A stretch of 64,000 nt of DNA from Nectonema munidae (Eukaryota > Nematomorpha > Nectonematoida > Nectonematidae), in contig JAUIRK010000819.1 of NCBI GenBank assembly GCA_030549495.1, positions 486,501 to 550,500 on the forward strand. The letters are read 5' to 3'. Every line of letters starts with the position of its first letter. Positions within the stretch are counted from its first letter, which is position 1. The position numbers and the translations under genes were made by a program. Of the stretch, positions 12,290 through 23,627 are shown piece after piece. Below the pieces are notes generated by a model. That model saw nothing but the letters and a program-made list of their open reading frames with translations. It searched no databases and was not told the DNA's origin.

Positions 12290-13660
12290 TTGCAAGTAAA
12301 GAAATCCCCGTTTTAAGTAAATTTTCAAGAAAAAAAAATATTATTTTTTTCTAAACAATGCAAAATAATCGAATAAACCATTGAAATTATTAAATAGAAT
12401 GATGAGAGCATTCTAAAAATGTATAATACTTGTATATTTGCTATGTATATCTGAAGTCATATTTTGAGCGCGCTGAAAAGGCCTGAAAAATCGAAAAATT
12501 GAAAAATAAAAAAAAATTAAAATTTAAAAGCGTATTCTGATAGAGTTTGATACGCTGATTCCAAATATGAATTTGTTTAAAATGAATCGAAAGATTTTTT
12601 AATTTTTTTTGAGGTCAAAGTTAAATTTTTTGTCATTTTTTCACGTTCAAAGGCTAAAAAAAGTATTTAAAAAAATAATAATTTAAAATATTTTTACATT
12701 TCCGTAATCAGTATAAAATTTCCTTTAAAATGAGATATTAAAATAGAAAATTGGATAAGTTTAAAATTTTTCGAAAATTTTGTTGGGGGGTCCCAAAATT
12801 TTTCAAAAAAATAAAAAAAAAATTTTCTAAATTTTTCCACCGTTATATGTTTAAATTATCAGTTATATATTATGAATGTGCAAAAAAAATTGAAAAAAAA
12901 AATTTCATTCTTCATTTTACACGTTAATATAGTGAAAAATGGCAAAATTGTGCATATTGTTCAAGGGCTGATAAAAAATTTTTTTGAATTTATTTGAAAA
13001 CTAAAAATAATTTAAAAATGTAAGTAAAAGGAGCTTTTTATAAGAAAAAATTATATAAACTTATTCATAAATGTCTATGAGGTATTTGTGTCGGTACGGC
13101 CTCTTGTGCCTCTAACTTTATCTACGTCACTGGTTTAGACATATAACACATACCTCTATAAAGGGCAATTTTAAAACAGAAGAAAAAAGGGCATGTGCTT
13201 GAGCACTCCAAGCAAACCCCCCCCCCCCCCTCTGCACGTCCCTGCCTGAACTTGACAGTGACAAGGTCTATCGTTATGCATATACACTTCATATCTACTT
13301 TTGAATTAAAATTGGTTGAGGATATGAATAAAAACTTATATTCCAATAATTTTAGTTATTTTGAGTCCCTTTGTAAAATGTTTAAACTTTGAATTTGCCA
13401 ATAAACACAAAAGAGTGATTGATTAGGCGGAAAGGAATTTTCCAAAACATTACAACAATACATTGCATGTTCGAGAAGAATTAATTTTGTGCATATTTTC
13501 TTATTTATAAGATTGTGTTTTAATGAACATCATTACAGTATTGTTCCATGAATACAAATTGGAAGTAAAAGTTTGTTACAAAGTTTGGCTTTTCTCCCTT
13601 TTGGAAAGTTTTACTTAGTCTTCATCAACCATGATGCATATTTTCATTTGACAAAAATTT
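12290..13660. other. AT-rich non-coding DNA upstream of the 7TM gene
   Basis: No gene recognised. Long A/T homopolymers; a 14-C run at about 13206-13220. CTGCACGTCCCTG at 13232 and CTACGTCACTG at 13122 look like transposon ends in the same orientation rather than an inverted pair. The promoter of the gene at 13672 must lie in the last part, but no clear TATA or initiator was identified. Confidence 0.4.
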
Positions 13661-13671
13661 GAAGTAGAAAG

Positions 13672-14568
13672 ATGTACAATTTATATATGATAAGAAGGGT
13701 AAACATCTTCCTAACGTTTCTCTCCCTTTTTCCAACATTAATCATCATAAGTTTATACGTGGTATACAAGAAGTTTAGGACAGCCTTCACTCTGCTAATA
13801 ACTCTACTCTTCACTTTCATGCTCTGTTCCGAAGTGTGCCAGTTGATGATATATTCGCTTAGGCTGAAGGAAAAGCAAATTTCATTTACCGCCTGTGTTA
13901 TTACTAAGTATTTTAGCCATGTATTTAATATTGCGTACATACTCGTTATAGATGTGATGCTTGCAGTCCAACTCGCCATAAAGAAGAAGCCACACTTGAA
14001 GACGCTGTTGTGGACAAACAAAATTTCTTTGACCATTTTCTTCTCATCCGCCTGCATCTCTACCTTTATTTGGGTGGTGCCTGTTATGTTTGATCGCACA
14101 TTCTTTTCGCTTTGGCATCAAAAATGTCTAAATCCGTACGTGTTAAGCAAAAGATTTGGCCTGTATCGTGGAATCATCATCGCAATCGTATGCTCCGTTT
14201 TCGTCGTATTGGTCGCTCTAACGCAAAGTAAGATCACAGAGAAGAAATATCCGTCCTCAGTACTGAGTTCGCACGTTGTCACAAGTAATACATCAAGGAG
14301 TGGACGGCAGGTCCTTAAAAAGGCGTTATTAAAAGAAGAGATACACATTGTCTACTACTTATCCATGCCACTCATTTTCTCCCTTTTCCCGTATATCATC
14401 ATTTACTTGTGTGTCTTCATTGATGTATATGTGCCCTTAGAATTAATTTTAGTCCTGGATTCACTCTACATTATGAGTTACAGTATTCTCGGATATATCT
14501 TTTTGTTCCACAACTCTTCGTACAGAGTCCATTTCCTAAAATTGATTAAAGTCGTTCGTCGGTTATAG
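13672..14568 (+). CDS. Intronless seven-transmembrane, GPCR-like receptor
   Basis: A single uninterrupted 298-residue frame starts at an ATG with A at -3. Seven hydrophobic segments fall at about residues 10-32, 38-61, 72-103, 117-140, 167-187, 226-247 and 251-276. Cys75 at the start of TM3 and Cys152 in the loop after TM4 fit the conserved class A disulfide. At the TM3 end the sequence is IDVMLAVQLAIKKKP, so the D of the DRY motif is kept while R and Y are replaced (DVM). TM7 ends SYSILGYIFLFHNSSYR, like a TM7-helix 8 junction but without NPxxY. The N-terminus is very short. An AATAAA lies 75 bp after the stop, and the gene has more G+C than its surroundings; both support a real gene. Ligand and subfamily are unknown. 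The missing R suggests altered or absent G-protein coupling, which is inference. A divergent chemoreceptor-like 7TM protein is the alternative. Confidence 0.65.
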   Translation: MYNLYMIRRVNIFLTFLSLFPTLIIISLYVVYKKFRTAFTLLITLLFTFMLCSEVCQLMIYSLRLKEKQISFTACVITKYFSHVFNIAYILVIDVMLAVQLAIKKKPHLKTLLWTNKISLTIFFSSACISTFIWVVPVMFDRTFFSLWHQKCLNPYVLSKRFGLYRGIIIAIVCSVFVVLVALTQSKITEKKYPSSVLSSHVVTSNTSRSGRQVLKKALLKEEIHIVYYLSMPLIFSLFPYIIIYLCVFIDVYVPLELILVLDSLYIMSYSILGYIFLFHNSSYRVHFLKLIKVVRRL

Positions 14569-14642
14569 TTGTTAAAGTGTTTTCTTTCATGCTACTCTTA
14601 ACATTGATGGTATGTTCCAAAAATTACGTGTAAATTTTGTCA

Positions 14643-14648
14643 AATAAA
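14643..14648 (+). promoter_or_regulatory. Polyadenylation signal AATAAA
   Basis: Canonical AATAAA 75 bp downstream of the 7TM stop codon. In such AT-rich DNA the hexamer is common, so this is supportive rather than decisive. Confidence 0.45.
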
Positions 14649-14649
14649 A

Positions 14650-15265
14650 TATATAAAATACGGCAAGAAGTATCTTTCCAAGCATAAATCGCAGCTTTTA
14701 GTTTATCTTATTTAAACAACATTCTTTCTACGATGCTTCAATTCAATTCAATCCAATTGATTTATTTTTAAACGAAAGAATAGTTTTGTAGTGATTCATC
14801 ACTATGCCTATAAAAATTCTAAAAACGCCATAAGCCAGCCACATAACAAAGGAAGGAAACATAACGCAAAAGACTACATAAAAACTATAAATATTTATAC
14901 TTACTAATATCAGCCTATTCTTCGTGTTAGATAGAGACAATATTTTACAACATAATACCGATGGATAATCTGTGAATAGACAAAATACTGACAACTTTCT
15001 GAGTGACTAAATTTTGAAGTAAAAAATATTTAAAAAAAATTAGGAAAAAATTACTCCTTTAACAGATTACTAGATATCTAATTACTTAGATCTAACTAAT
15101 TAACTGTTTAACTAACCACTTATATATAACTAACAAATTAGATACTAACTTTATTATTTTACATTGTTTTTTATATTTTTTTCATATGATATTTTATCAC
15201 ACCGTCAAAGTTCTCTGCATTATCATCTACTTAGTGAATGCCAGAATTTATAATACTGTAAGAAG
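14650..15265. other. AT-rich intergenic or intronic DNA
   Basis: No feature recognised. A run of TAACTAATTAACT-like sequence lies at 15060-15140. Confidence 0.4.
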
Positions 15266-15320
15266 GGGTCATTCATAATTGATGTCAAACAAAGACTGGG
15301 AGGGGGTGGTGGGTGTCGAA
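15266..15320 (+). mobile_element. Solo MITE end related to the 9309-9874 element
   Basis: AAGGGGTCATTCATAATTGA followed by TGTCAAACAAAGACT and a G-rich block (GGGAGGGGGTGGTGGG). Order and sequence match the left end of the MITE at 9309. No opposite end was found nearby, so it is a truncated or recombined copy. Confidence 0.5.
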
Positions 15321-15484
15321 AAGTAAACAAATGAAGAATGAACTCTAAAACGCATTCAATACAAAACTAATGCTTTTCTATCATAGAAGAACTTTTAAAC
15401 AGTAGGCACAAAGAAAAGCATTAGACAGAAAGATTGTCTGGCCAAAAGAACATTTTTCAAAATTGGGTGTCATAACGTCAAGTT

Positions 15485-15919
15485 TATTCCACTGGTAGAG
15501 AAAGAAAAAGTCCTTTTACCACCACTCCATATCAAACTTTGCCTTGCTAACAATTCATCACGGCTTTGTCTTCTGACAGTCAGGTGATATATGAGTTGAG
15601 ACGAATGTTTCCAAAAGTTTCCGAAGCAAAGTTAAACGCTGGTATATTTGATGGTCCTCAAATTAAAAAAATGCTCAATTCGAAATTTTTTGAAAGTCAG
15701 ATGACAAAAAATGAGAAAAAAGCATGGATTGCATTCAGAAATGTTGTTGATGGGTTCTTAGTGAAAAATAAGGCTGACAACTTCAAGGAATTGATTTCGG
15801 AACTGATTAAAAGTTACAAAGAGTTGAATTCTAGAATGTCAATTAAAATGCACTATTTGCATTCTCATTTGGATTTTTTCAAGCCAAATCTTGGAGATGT
15901 ATCGGAGCATCTTTTTTAG
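15485..15919 (+). pseudogene. Fragment of a dispersed arthropod repeat-protein family
   Basis: The first part encodes KEKVLLPPLHIKLCL. After a disturbed stretch, a clean frame reads VIYELRRMFPKVSEAKLNAG, IFDGPQIKKML, KKAWIAFRNVVDGFL and MSIKMHYLHSHLDFFKPNLG, ending DVSEHLF before a stop. From memory this order (LPPLHIKLGL, GIFxGPQI, CRMSLKIHFLHSHLDFF, NLGxVSDEHGERF) recurs in many uncharacterised, multi-copy arthropod proteins, which suggests a transposon-derived family of unknown mechanism. The copy is partial: it stops just after the HSHLDFF block, and the segment after LPPLHIKL does not fit the family. It has no obvious promoter or splice context. Confidence 0.6.
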
Positions 15920-16029
15920 GACTTTTAATTTAAAGAGTTAAAAAAAAACCAATTAAAATCATTGAAAAATTTAGAAGTTATAAGTCTAAGGAAAAAAGGA
16001 TTGAGATATCATCAGCGTATATAAAAATT

Positions 16030-16960
16030 TCCCTTTTAAATGCATGCATTATGGATATCACTAACATATATAGAAAAAGCAGAGGACCTAAATCGACCTT
16101 TGCCAAACACCATATGGATACAAAATAAATTTAGAGTACTTACACCATTAACAAAAACAGTACGAAAACGGCTATACATGTATACATCGTGGAAAGAAAG
16201 TGCTCAATTAGACATTCCATAAAAACTAAATTTATCAAGTAAAATTTTTCTGATCAACAGTATCGTAAGCTCTAGAAAGATCAATGAACAAAGCACAAAG
16301 TGGTATTCTCCAAACGTTATTAAACTTCTTTCAAAAATAAAGAGTGGAGTGATGAAGACAAAATACACACTGCATGTTGAATAATAACTTATTTGAAAAG
16401 TTGCTATTATAATAGTTTTTCAAAGATTTTTGATATGCATGGAAGCAATGATATTGGCCTCTATAGTTATTGAGTCTATTTTTATCACTTTTTTAAAAAC
16501 AGGTATCACTTTGGTGGCTTTAAAAACCTGGGGAAAAGAAAAATACTCAATGAATGCATTTAAGCCAATCAATAAAATTCCATAAATACAGAGAAGATTA
16601 AGTTTAAGTAAATTGAAAGAAATTCCATAAAAATCGCGAGAATCTTATTTTCCATATATTTCGGAACATCAATTAAATCATAAAATGAAAACTTCTTATT
16701 CAAAACAGAATATAGATCTTTGCGATATTTTAGAGAATGGACCCTTTCTTTACAGTAAAATGATTATTGAAAGCATCAACAAATGAGTGATCTTTATTAA
16801 CAATGCCATTATTCAAGCAAATCCCTGTCTTTTTTAACGTTTTTACATATAGTGGAGAGTTCAACTTTGTCCAAATATCACTACTAAAATTAGAACAAGA
16901 AAAGTAATTGAGAAAGGATCTGTTTTTAAAAAATTTTATCAGTGTTTTAATTTTGTTACG
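16030..16960 (-). mobile_element. Decayed LINE reverse-transcriptase fragment
   Basis: Reading the minus strand, 16297-16243 gives ALFIDLSRAYDTVDQ, RT motif A with its catalytic Asp. About 100 codons later (16190-16030) comes SYCFVNGVSTLNLFC...SAFSIYVSDIHNAC, a decayed version of the GVPQGSxLGPLLFLIYINDI region. Upstream, 16520-16330 still reads PVFKKSDKNRLNNYRG, the usual entry to the RT fingers. Frames change and stops are frequent, so the copy is old. Clade not resolved. Confidence 0.65.
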
Positions 16961-17249
16961 ATAAAAATAAACTTAGAGCGTAGTTGTAAGTTATTGGACC
17001 TAGCTTGACGGACGACTTCGGAAAATTTTGTCCATTGCAAATTTGAAACTCATTTCCTTGGAAATTTTATCATAGAAACTCTATTCAAAACTAGCATTAG
17101 AAAATCAAAATAAAAGAAAATAAATAGTGAAACTTTTTTTGGTATCAAAGTACAAATTATTAAAATTGAAGAAAAAACTGTATAGATAGCATTAAAATTA
17201 TGTATATTGAAGAAAACATCCACAGCACAATATTTTAATATGCACATAG

Positions 17250-18700
17250 CAAACAAACATTTACACTTTTTTGATGCTTTTTTTTCTTTTCATCTTGCAA
17301 AGGTAACACAAAGATATTGAGGTTGAAGTCGTGGTTTGTTTGTCTTGAGCTTGTCAGAAACCATAAAAGGACAATAAATTTCTGATATCGAAAGGTACAT
17401 CCGATATCAATGATCTTGTTCTCATTGATTCCTCGGCCAAAATGAGTGATAGCTTCTGGATAAAAATTTTCTTTCACTTTTTTTTGTTGAAGGAAAGTCG
17501 CCAGATGAAGTAAATTTGCTAAATATCCAGGTTGTTAATACATACATGTCTAAATAATTTGAAAAAACTAGGCGTGTTCACTTTCTATTAGGTTTGTAAG
17601 ACATCTAGGTTCTGAGCATTCTATTAGCAACATATATCTACTCTAGCATTTTAAATCTACTAAATCTACTCTAGCATTCACATAATTTTAATTCTGTGAG
17701 ATAGGGTGGCGTAAAAATTAGAGGAACAAATCTTCTGTTGGCCATAACTCTTCCACATAAAGAAATATCTTGGCCATGACCCCGAATGACAAGTTCATGC
17801 CTGGTGAAAAATCGATCTGTATATACTTCACTGCCCTTTGGAATGTTACGATGTTTTATCAAACGTTTACACACATTCAAGGCAGAAAATTATGAGGAAA
17901 AAAAAGAGAGAATTTAGCATCGTTAAAGTGGTAAAATTTCACCCCAATGGCCGGATTTCTTAGGATCATAAATTTTTATTGGACAACTTCCTCTAAAAGC
18001 TAATCTATTGTAAGAGCTGAGAGTAAAGTCCAATATACTGAAAAATATCATAGAAGTGACCATGTAGCTTTCTAATCGCGCTTATTTTGTCCATAGGGTC
18101 TCTCTCTTCTTTTTTGACAAAACAGAGAAAAACGTGGATGAGAGTAAATATATATCTCTCTCAGAATATAGCTCGCTCTCAAGAAGGGATTTCCCGAACT
18201 TGAAAAATCCTAAACCTTTACTTTTTGATCTATATTTAGTCCAATACTAATCAAGGCATCAAAGTAGGCAAAAATATAACTGACTGTGAAGTTTTTATAA
18301 CAATGGAGCAAATTCAAATACTTAGGACTTTTGGATTTGCTCCATAAAAATTGAAAATCGACTCAAAGGCAAAATAAACAGAAACATAGCGTCTGATAAG
18401 TTAGCATGAAAGTCACGCAGAGACACACATCTGCCCAATAGGCATAAAAGGTTTCCCTCTGTCCAATAGAATTATTTTTTTCATAAGTGTTTTTTTTTAT
18501 TATCTTTTAAGTTTTCAAGAGAATATTCCGTTTAATCGGGAGCAACCAGGGCTTGATCAGTAATAGTAAAGTCACTCTCAGAACTGTAAGATGAATTTTG
18601 TGATGTAGTCGCAGAACTTTCTTCTGAGGACTCAAGATCGGAAGAGGTTTTTAGACATGAGAAGAAAAAATGACTGCAAACGAAAGCGAATGATGAAGGC
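17250..18700 (-). mobile_element. Decayed piggyBac-like transposon
   Basis: On the minus strand near 18690-18540 an acidic, Ser-rich N-terminus reads KTSSDLESSEESSATTSQNS, then SESDFTITDQALVAPD. It resembles the start of the better-preserved piggyBac at 50752 (SASEEDLLCDSLIAPD). At 17835-17700 the frame reads NIPKGSEVYTDRFFTRHEL and CGRVMANRRFVP, the piggyBac block around the second catalytic Asp (xYTDxFFTS... followed by GTxxxNRxxxP). Between them no continuous frame survives. The distance between blocks (about 800 bp) fits a single transposase of normal size. Its 5' side lies next to the Jockey insertion at 18844. TTAA ends were not identified. Confidence 0.6.
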
Positions 18701-18833
18701 AGAAATCGCAGAGATAATCAGAGATTACTTTTAAGTGTGATATGTGCGCTGTCAAATAAATTATTATGTTTACCAGTTGCCAAGTTTATCGATGCGGCAA
18801 ACATGAATGATAACATTTTTATTGTTTATTTTT

Positions 18834-18843
18834 TTCATCAGTT
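18834..18843. repeat. Target-site duplication of the Jockey LINE (left copy)
   Basis: TTCATCAGTT here and again at 23850-23859, directly flanking the LINE. The left copy is followed by TTAA repeats that form the element's 3' tail when read on the minus strand. A 10-bp exact duplication at both edges defines the insertion. Confidence 0.85.
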
Positions 18844-19626
18844 AATTATTAATTAATTAATTAAGTTGTTTTGTGACGTTCGCACCCATCCTTTCGGATA
18901 TCGTTACCCGCCCGGAATGCTGAGTCCAAGTCTAACTGGACTTTCCATCCCACTAAACACCAATCGGCCCTTGTTACAAAAGAATAGCTCTATTATATAT
19001 AGTATTTTACAAGAATTTATGTTACAATATATAAATACAACTGAGAAAACGATACAATCCTAACGCGAACGCTCCCAATTTGGGAAACAAACTTATTGTC
19101 TAGTGATAGCTTGATTACTAACCACGTAGAATCGCGTCGCTAGAGCACTACCTAACCGTAAAAACCTTTGAATTCTTCAGAGGAAGAAAACCAGGGTAAA
19201 AAACCGGCACAACGGAATGTATCTTGTTCCTAAATAAAAGAATATGATTATAAAAGGTATATGCTACAAAAATAGAAGCGTTTGAAGGCATGCAATATCT
19301 TATATATTATTAATAAATAATATTTGATACATGTTATTGAGTTAAGAAAGATATACATAATTTAAGGCATGCTAGGTTAGGAACAATCTACCCCTGGAAT
19401 TTGACTCCATCCCTAAATGTCGTCCCTAGGATATATGATTTTAATATTGGAATGTTTAAACGGTCCTACAAGCGGACTCCTATAGAGGCCAGATTACCGA
19501 CTATGCCTAACCTAGCTCGTAACATGAAACTGTTTTGGGACTTATTCCTTGTGCCAATCCTAAATTTAAGTAGGCGGATCTAGAACTGAGAAAAAAACAG
19601 AACTATATCGCAGAACGCAGAATTCC

Positions 19627-22310
19627 CTATTGCTTGGGGGCTATTGTATATGGGTAGTCACCTACGATAATTTTTCTCTTTTTTTTAGCATATACCCCCA
19701 AGAACGCTTCAGACTGGGTTTGCGTGAGCTCCCAAGCTTGGCATAATTGTGGGCAATGCTTGTGTGTTCTTAATTTTTCTATAAACTTTTTATTTAATTT
19801 CTCCAACCTTTTCTGGAACCAAGAAAAGGAGGTCCGGCTATGAGCAATAGTGAAAGGGTTGCCATAAACAGTCCTAAAAAGTTTATACACGAGGTCATCT
19901 ATTTTGTTGGTCCAAGTTGAGGGAAGGCATCCCAAAATGGAGTTTCCATAAGTCAATTTCGGCATTGTTAGGATTTTAATGACCTTGCCTACCACCGTAG
20001 AATTGACCCCAAGGTCTTTAAGACATCCATATAGCGCTAGATCCTTCTTCCCCTTTTTTTTTTTATCTTTTCGTGAGCTTCACGATGAAAACTAAATCCT
20101 GCATCCCAATTGATTCCTAGATATTTTAGGTGGCGAACTCGGGGAATATTCCCTATAGTTGGCGGGTTATTTTTGGGACAATTAGCGCCAAAGATGATGA
20201 ACGTGCATTTAGAGTAATTCACCTTAAGGTTCCATTCAGTGAAATACCCCCCTAATATGGTATTTACGTCCGTAAGGTGTTTGCAAATATGCGGAACACG
20301 CTTAGCGGAGTAATATACACATATGTCGTCTGCGAAACTGATTATCCTAGCATAGATTGACTTATTGAAAGAGTCCCTAATATCAGATAAGTAGATGTTG
20401 AACAGAAGAGGGCTTAGAGGTGAACATTGGGGGACCCCGCGGCCTAGGCTTATTCTCCTTGAAAATTTATTATTTATTCTGATCTGAAATGAGCGTCGAG
20501 AAAGGAAACTGTGAACTACCTTGAAGATACATGATGGCACAAACATGCTACTAAGTTTGAACAGCAAACCCTCATGCCAGACCGTATCAAAAGCCTTCTC
20601 CAGGTCGTAAGATATCATCCCAACGTAGAGGCCATCATTTAAGCTTTTTGCAACATCATGATGCAAGGTAAGCAGAGCATGATTTGTTGACAAACCTTTT
20701 TGGAATCCAAACTGTTCTTTTGGGATAATTGCATGCTCCTTGCACCAAGCATCGAGTACTCCAAAAATTAATTTGTCATACACTTTGCTCAGGCAAGGGA
20801 GAAGACTGATAGGCCGTAGGTCACTCGGTTTGCCCCTCTTCTTGCCAGCCTTTGGCACACAAATAAGTATAGCCCTTTTATAGCAGTCTGGGTAAAACCC
20901 ATCTTTTATAAAAGAGTTATATATTGCCAGCAAGACGTCCCTAAACCTAGGGGGAAGATTCTTGATGAATAGATTACTAACTTCATCCCATCCCGCCGCT
21001 TTCCTAGGTTTAAGCTTTTTAATGATTTGAAGCAGATCCTCTAGGATGAAGTTAGTGTCGTTCGTCGCAGGTAAACGCCTAAAAAACTCAATTTCAGAAT
21101 TAAAATTTTTCGGACCTGGATTTGTTCTATACACATCTTCGTAATAATCAGCAAGCAGAGCACATTTATCTTCCGCCTCAATGGCTGTTCGGTTATTCCA
21201 AGTGACCGACGTTGGATCTTTGCAGCCAGGCTTCAGCCCTCTAACTAGGTTACAGAACTTCGAAGAGACCTGTAGCGGGTTAGAGGCTTTTGTGATGCTT
21301 GTGACTTTCCTAGATGTGGTTTCGCCGAGCTTTTTCCTAATGAGTTTTTGTAATCGATTGATGAGATTCTTTGTCTCGGCGTCCCTAGTGTGAATGTATT
21401 TTCTATAGAGAGCTCGTTTTTCTTTGATGAGTAATAGGACATTCTTCGGAATTGGATTTTCGTATTTTCTAACCTCCTTCAAGGGAACTGCCTCTCGTGC
21501 CGCGGAGAGAATACCATCGTTGACACACTCCGCGAGTTCCTCAGGAGGTTTTACTCCTATGCACATCATGACCCGCGGGGCTGAATCATTTAGTAGCGAC
21601 CTAAACCTATCCCAGTTTGCTTGGCTGAAGACCCACCTCTTCACTAAATTTCCCTTGTCAGCCGTGAATTGTGGACCTAAAGAAACTGTGACCAACAAGG
21701 GCTTGTGATCAGATACACAGCAATCCTGGATAACCACTATTGAGGCTAGAAGTGGTCTTAGATTAAAAGACATGATTGCAAGGTCTAACACATTCTTTTC
21801 ACGAGTCGGTGTTGGATCGTTAGCGATAAACGCATACGAATCCTCTACCAACTTGAGTAAGTCGGTGCCAGCCGCGCTATTGGTTTCACTAAACAGTCTA
21901 GTGTGGTGAGCGTTTAGGTAACCTAGTAGCAGCACCTTATCGGAGGAACGAAGATATTTTTCAATAAATTCGTAGTCCAACCGAGGATTACTAGGCGGGT
22001 TGTAACAACCCAGCACAACTAAATGTCCAGCTCTACCAAGATCAAGCTTCAGAGCCATTGAGTCCCCAGAGTCACTTATTGTGAAGCTGGAAACCTTTAA
22101 CCCCTCTCGCACACCCATTGCTAGACCTCGTGAGTGGCTTGTTCCAGGATGCACAAATGTCCTATATCCGAGGATGCGGAAGGAATACTTGGCTTGAGAT
22201 TTGACTTCATTCAGAGAGAAGACGTCTATGCTATTTTCGGCCAGAAGCTCAATTAGAGCGCTACGTTTCTTAGCCAAGCCATTAATGTTGAAATGCAAAA
22301 ATTTGAGCAT
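19627..22310 (-). CDS. Jockey LINE ORF2: endonuclease and reverse transcriptase
   Basis: Starts MLKFLHFNINGLAKKRSALI. Endonuclease landmarks are FHFNING, FSLNEVK (catalytic Glu), GYLNAHH where GDxNAHH is expected (Asp to Tyr), and SDHKPLLV near residue 200. Reverse-transcriptase landmarks are LRPISLLPCLSKVYDKLI, SYDLEKAFDTVWHEGLL (motif A Asp), GVPQCSPLSPLLFNIYLSDI (usual GVPQGSPLSP, so Gly to Cys) and ISFADDICVYY (FADD). The frame is open for 757 codons to a poly-A run at about 20040-20060. A one-base change there shifts to the final frame, which ends GDYPYTIAPKQ at 19627. The whole ORF is about 890 codons, a usual Jockey length. The loss of the GDxN Asp suggests that this copy cannot nick its target. 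No RNase H domain was seen. Confidence 0.9.
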
Positions 22311-22336
22311 GACAGATTGGCACTACACTATCCTAA

Positions 22337-23627
22337 TTACTGGCACTCTAGTAGGAGGTCCGCAGCCACTGCGCTCACCATTTTCTCCAACTGTTCTTTG
22401 AACAGTGGTGAATTGAAAATAGAGAGCGCTATTTTTAAAATGGCCTCCTCAGAGAAGGATGGCTCATTTACTACTGTTACCTTAGGTAATACAGGGCTAG
22501 TTACTACTTGGGAATAAGAAGCACTAACTAATACTGGCTTTGATGGAATGTATGGCGCTGGCCTGTATACCTGGGCAGGCTTTGCCTTTGTGTTTACCTT
22601 AGCTGATTGCTTTGAATTTACTTGTATTCTTTTTGAATCTTCTTTTTGTTGAAGAGCGGATATTTTCGAAGGACAATTATTGTAGGCAGCTGAATGCCCT
22701 TGACCTCCACAAAGATAGCACTTTGCAACAGATGGCTTTTCTGAATTACATGAACGGCGATCATGCTCGCCCCCACATATCAGAAAGCACTCTTTATTCG
22801 GACACGCTGCTGATACATGCCCTAGTTTTTGGCATTTGTAGCATTGAAGCGCCCTCGGTTTAGGTAGGAATTCGTGGCAAGTGAATTTCAAGCCCAGGAT
22901 GTTGAGCCCATTCTTAGTGAGTGATTGCAAGTGTATCTTGTTGTCAAGGATAACCTTTAGACAAGACCCTTTGGTCATGTTTTTGAACAATGGTTCAATT
23001 TTGCACTGATAGCCTAGGATCTTGATTGCGGCCGCAACATCAGGAGCATCCTCCATGGTAAGCCCTTTGATGACGACGGCACAAGCCTTCTCCCTAGCAA
23101 CATAACCATTGACAAAGGGCCATTTCGCAAAGGGTTGTAGAAGTGAATTTTTGGATTCAACATCCTCAACTAGAATTTTAATGAGGTTTAGCTTAGGCAG
23201 CTTAAACATATTGACAATTTTTAAATTAGGTTTTTGGGCTTTAATAGCTTTGTAAGTCGCCAACTTACTTCCAAGATTAGGGACATTTTTTAAAAAAAAC
23301 AGAAATAAATTTGGCCACCGGTCTGGCTGTAATAGCAGTTGTCACGAATTGATGTCGCTTTGGGCGGCCAACTACCTTAATAAATTCCCCTTCTGACCTA
23401 GAGTCGGCGGGGTGTTCCCTCTTGTTTTGAATCAGGGATGCCTCGGGTTCGCTCTCTGTAGAGCTTGAGCAGAGGCTCGCGGACAAGTTTTTACAACTCC
23501 TTAAGTTGATAGCCTCATTCCTTGGTGACTCAGAGGAGGAGACCGAACCTTGATTATTATTATTAATAGTAGAAAATTTTTTTATACTTACGCCTAGCCT
23601 AGTACTAGACTTCTTCTTTGTTTTCAT
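22337..23627 (-). CDS. Jockey LINE ORF1, nucleic-acid-binding protein
   Basis: ORF1 starts MKTKKKSSTRLGVSIKKFST, with a Ser-rich, basic N-terminal region of about 100 residues. A frame change at the homopolymer around 23281-23300 (TTTTTTAAAAAAAA) separates this part from a 308-residue downstream frame. The latter holds an RRM-like middle (VVIKGLTMEDAPDVAAAIK, CKIEPLF, GLKFTCHEFLPKPRALQ) and then three Cys/His clusters: CYKCQKLGHVSAAC, CFLICGGEHDRRSC and CYLCGGQGHSAAYNNC. The order RRM-like domain then zinc knuckles is typical of Jockey ORF1, which coats the element RNA. A single extra base in the homopolymer explains the break and could be a mutation or an assembly error. The stop is 26 bp before the ORF2 start, so ORF2 is probably translated by reinitiation, as proposed for related elements. 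Confidence 0.85.

Noticed and set aside
13110-13235. A small hAT element between CTACGTCACTG and GCACGTCCCTG
   Set aside because: The two ends are in the same orientation rather than inverted.
18866-19063. A 65-codon plus-strand frame
   Set aside because: It lies antisense in the Jockey 3' UTR, which is duplicated at 49515.
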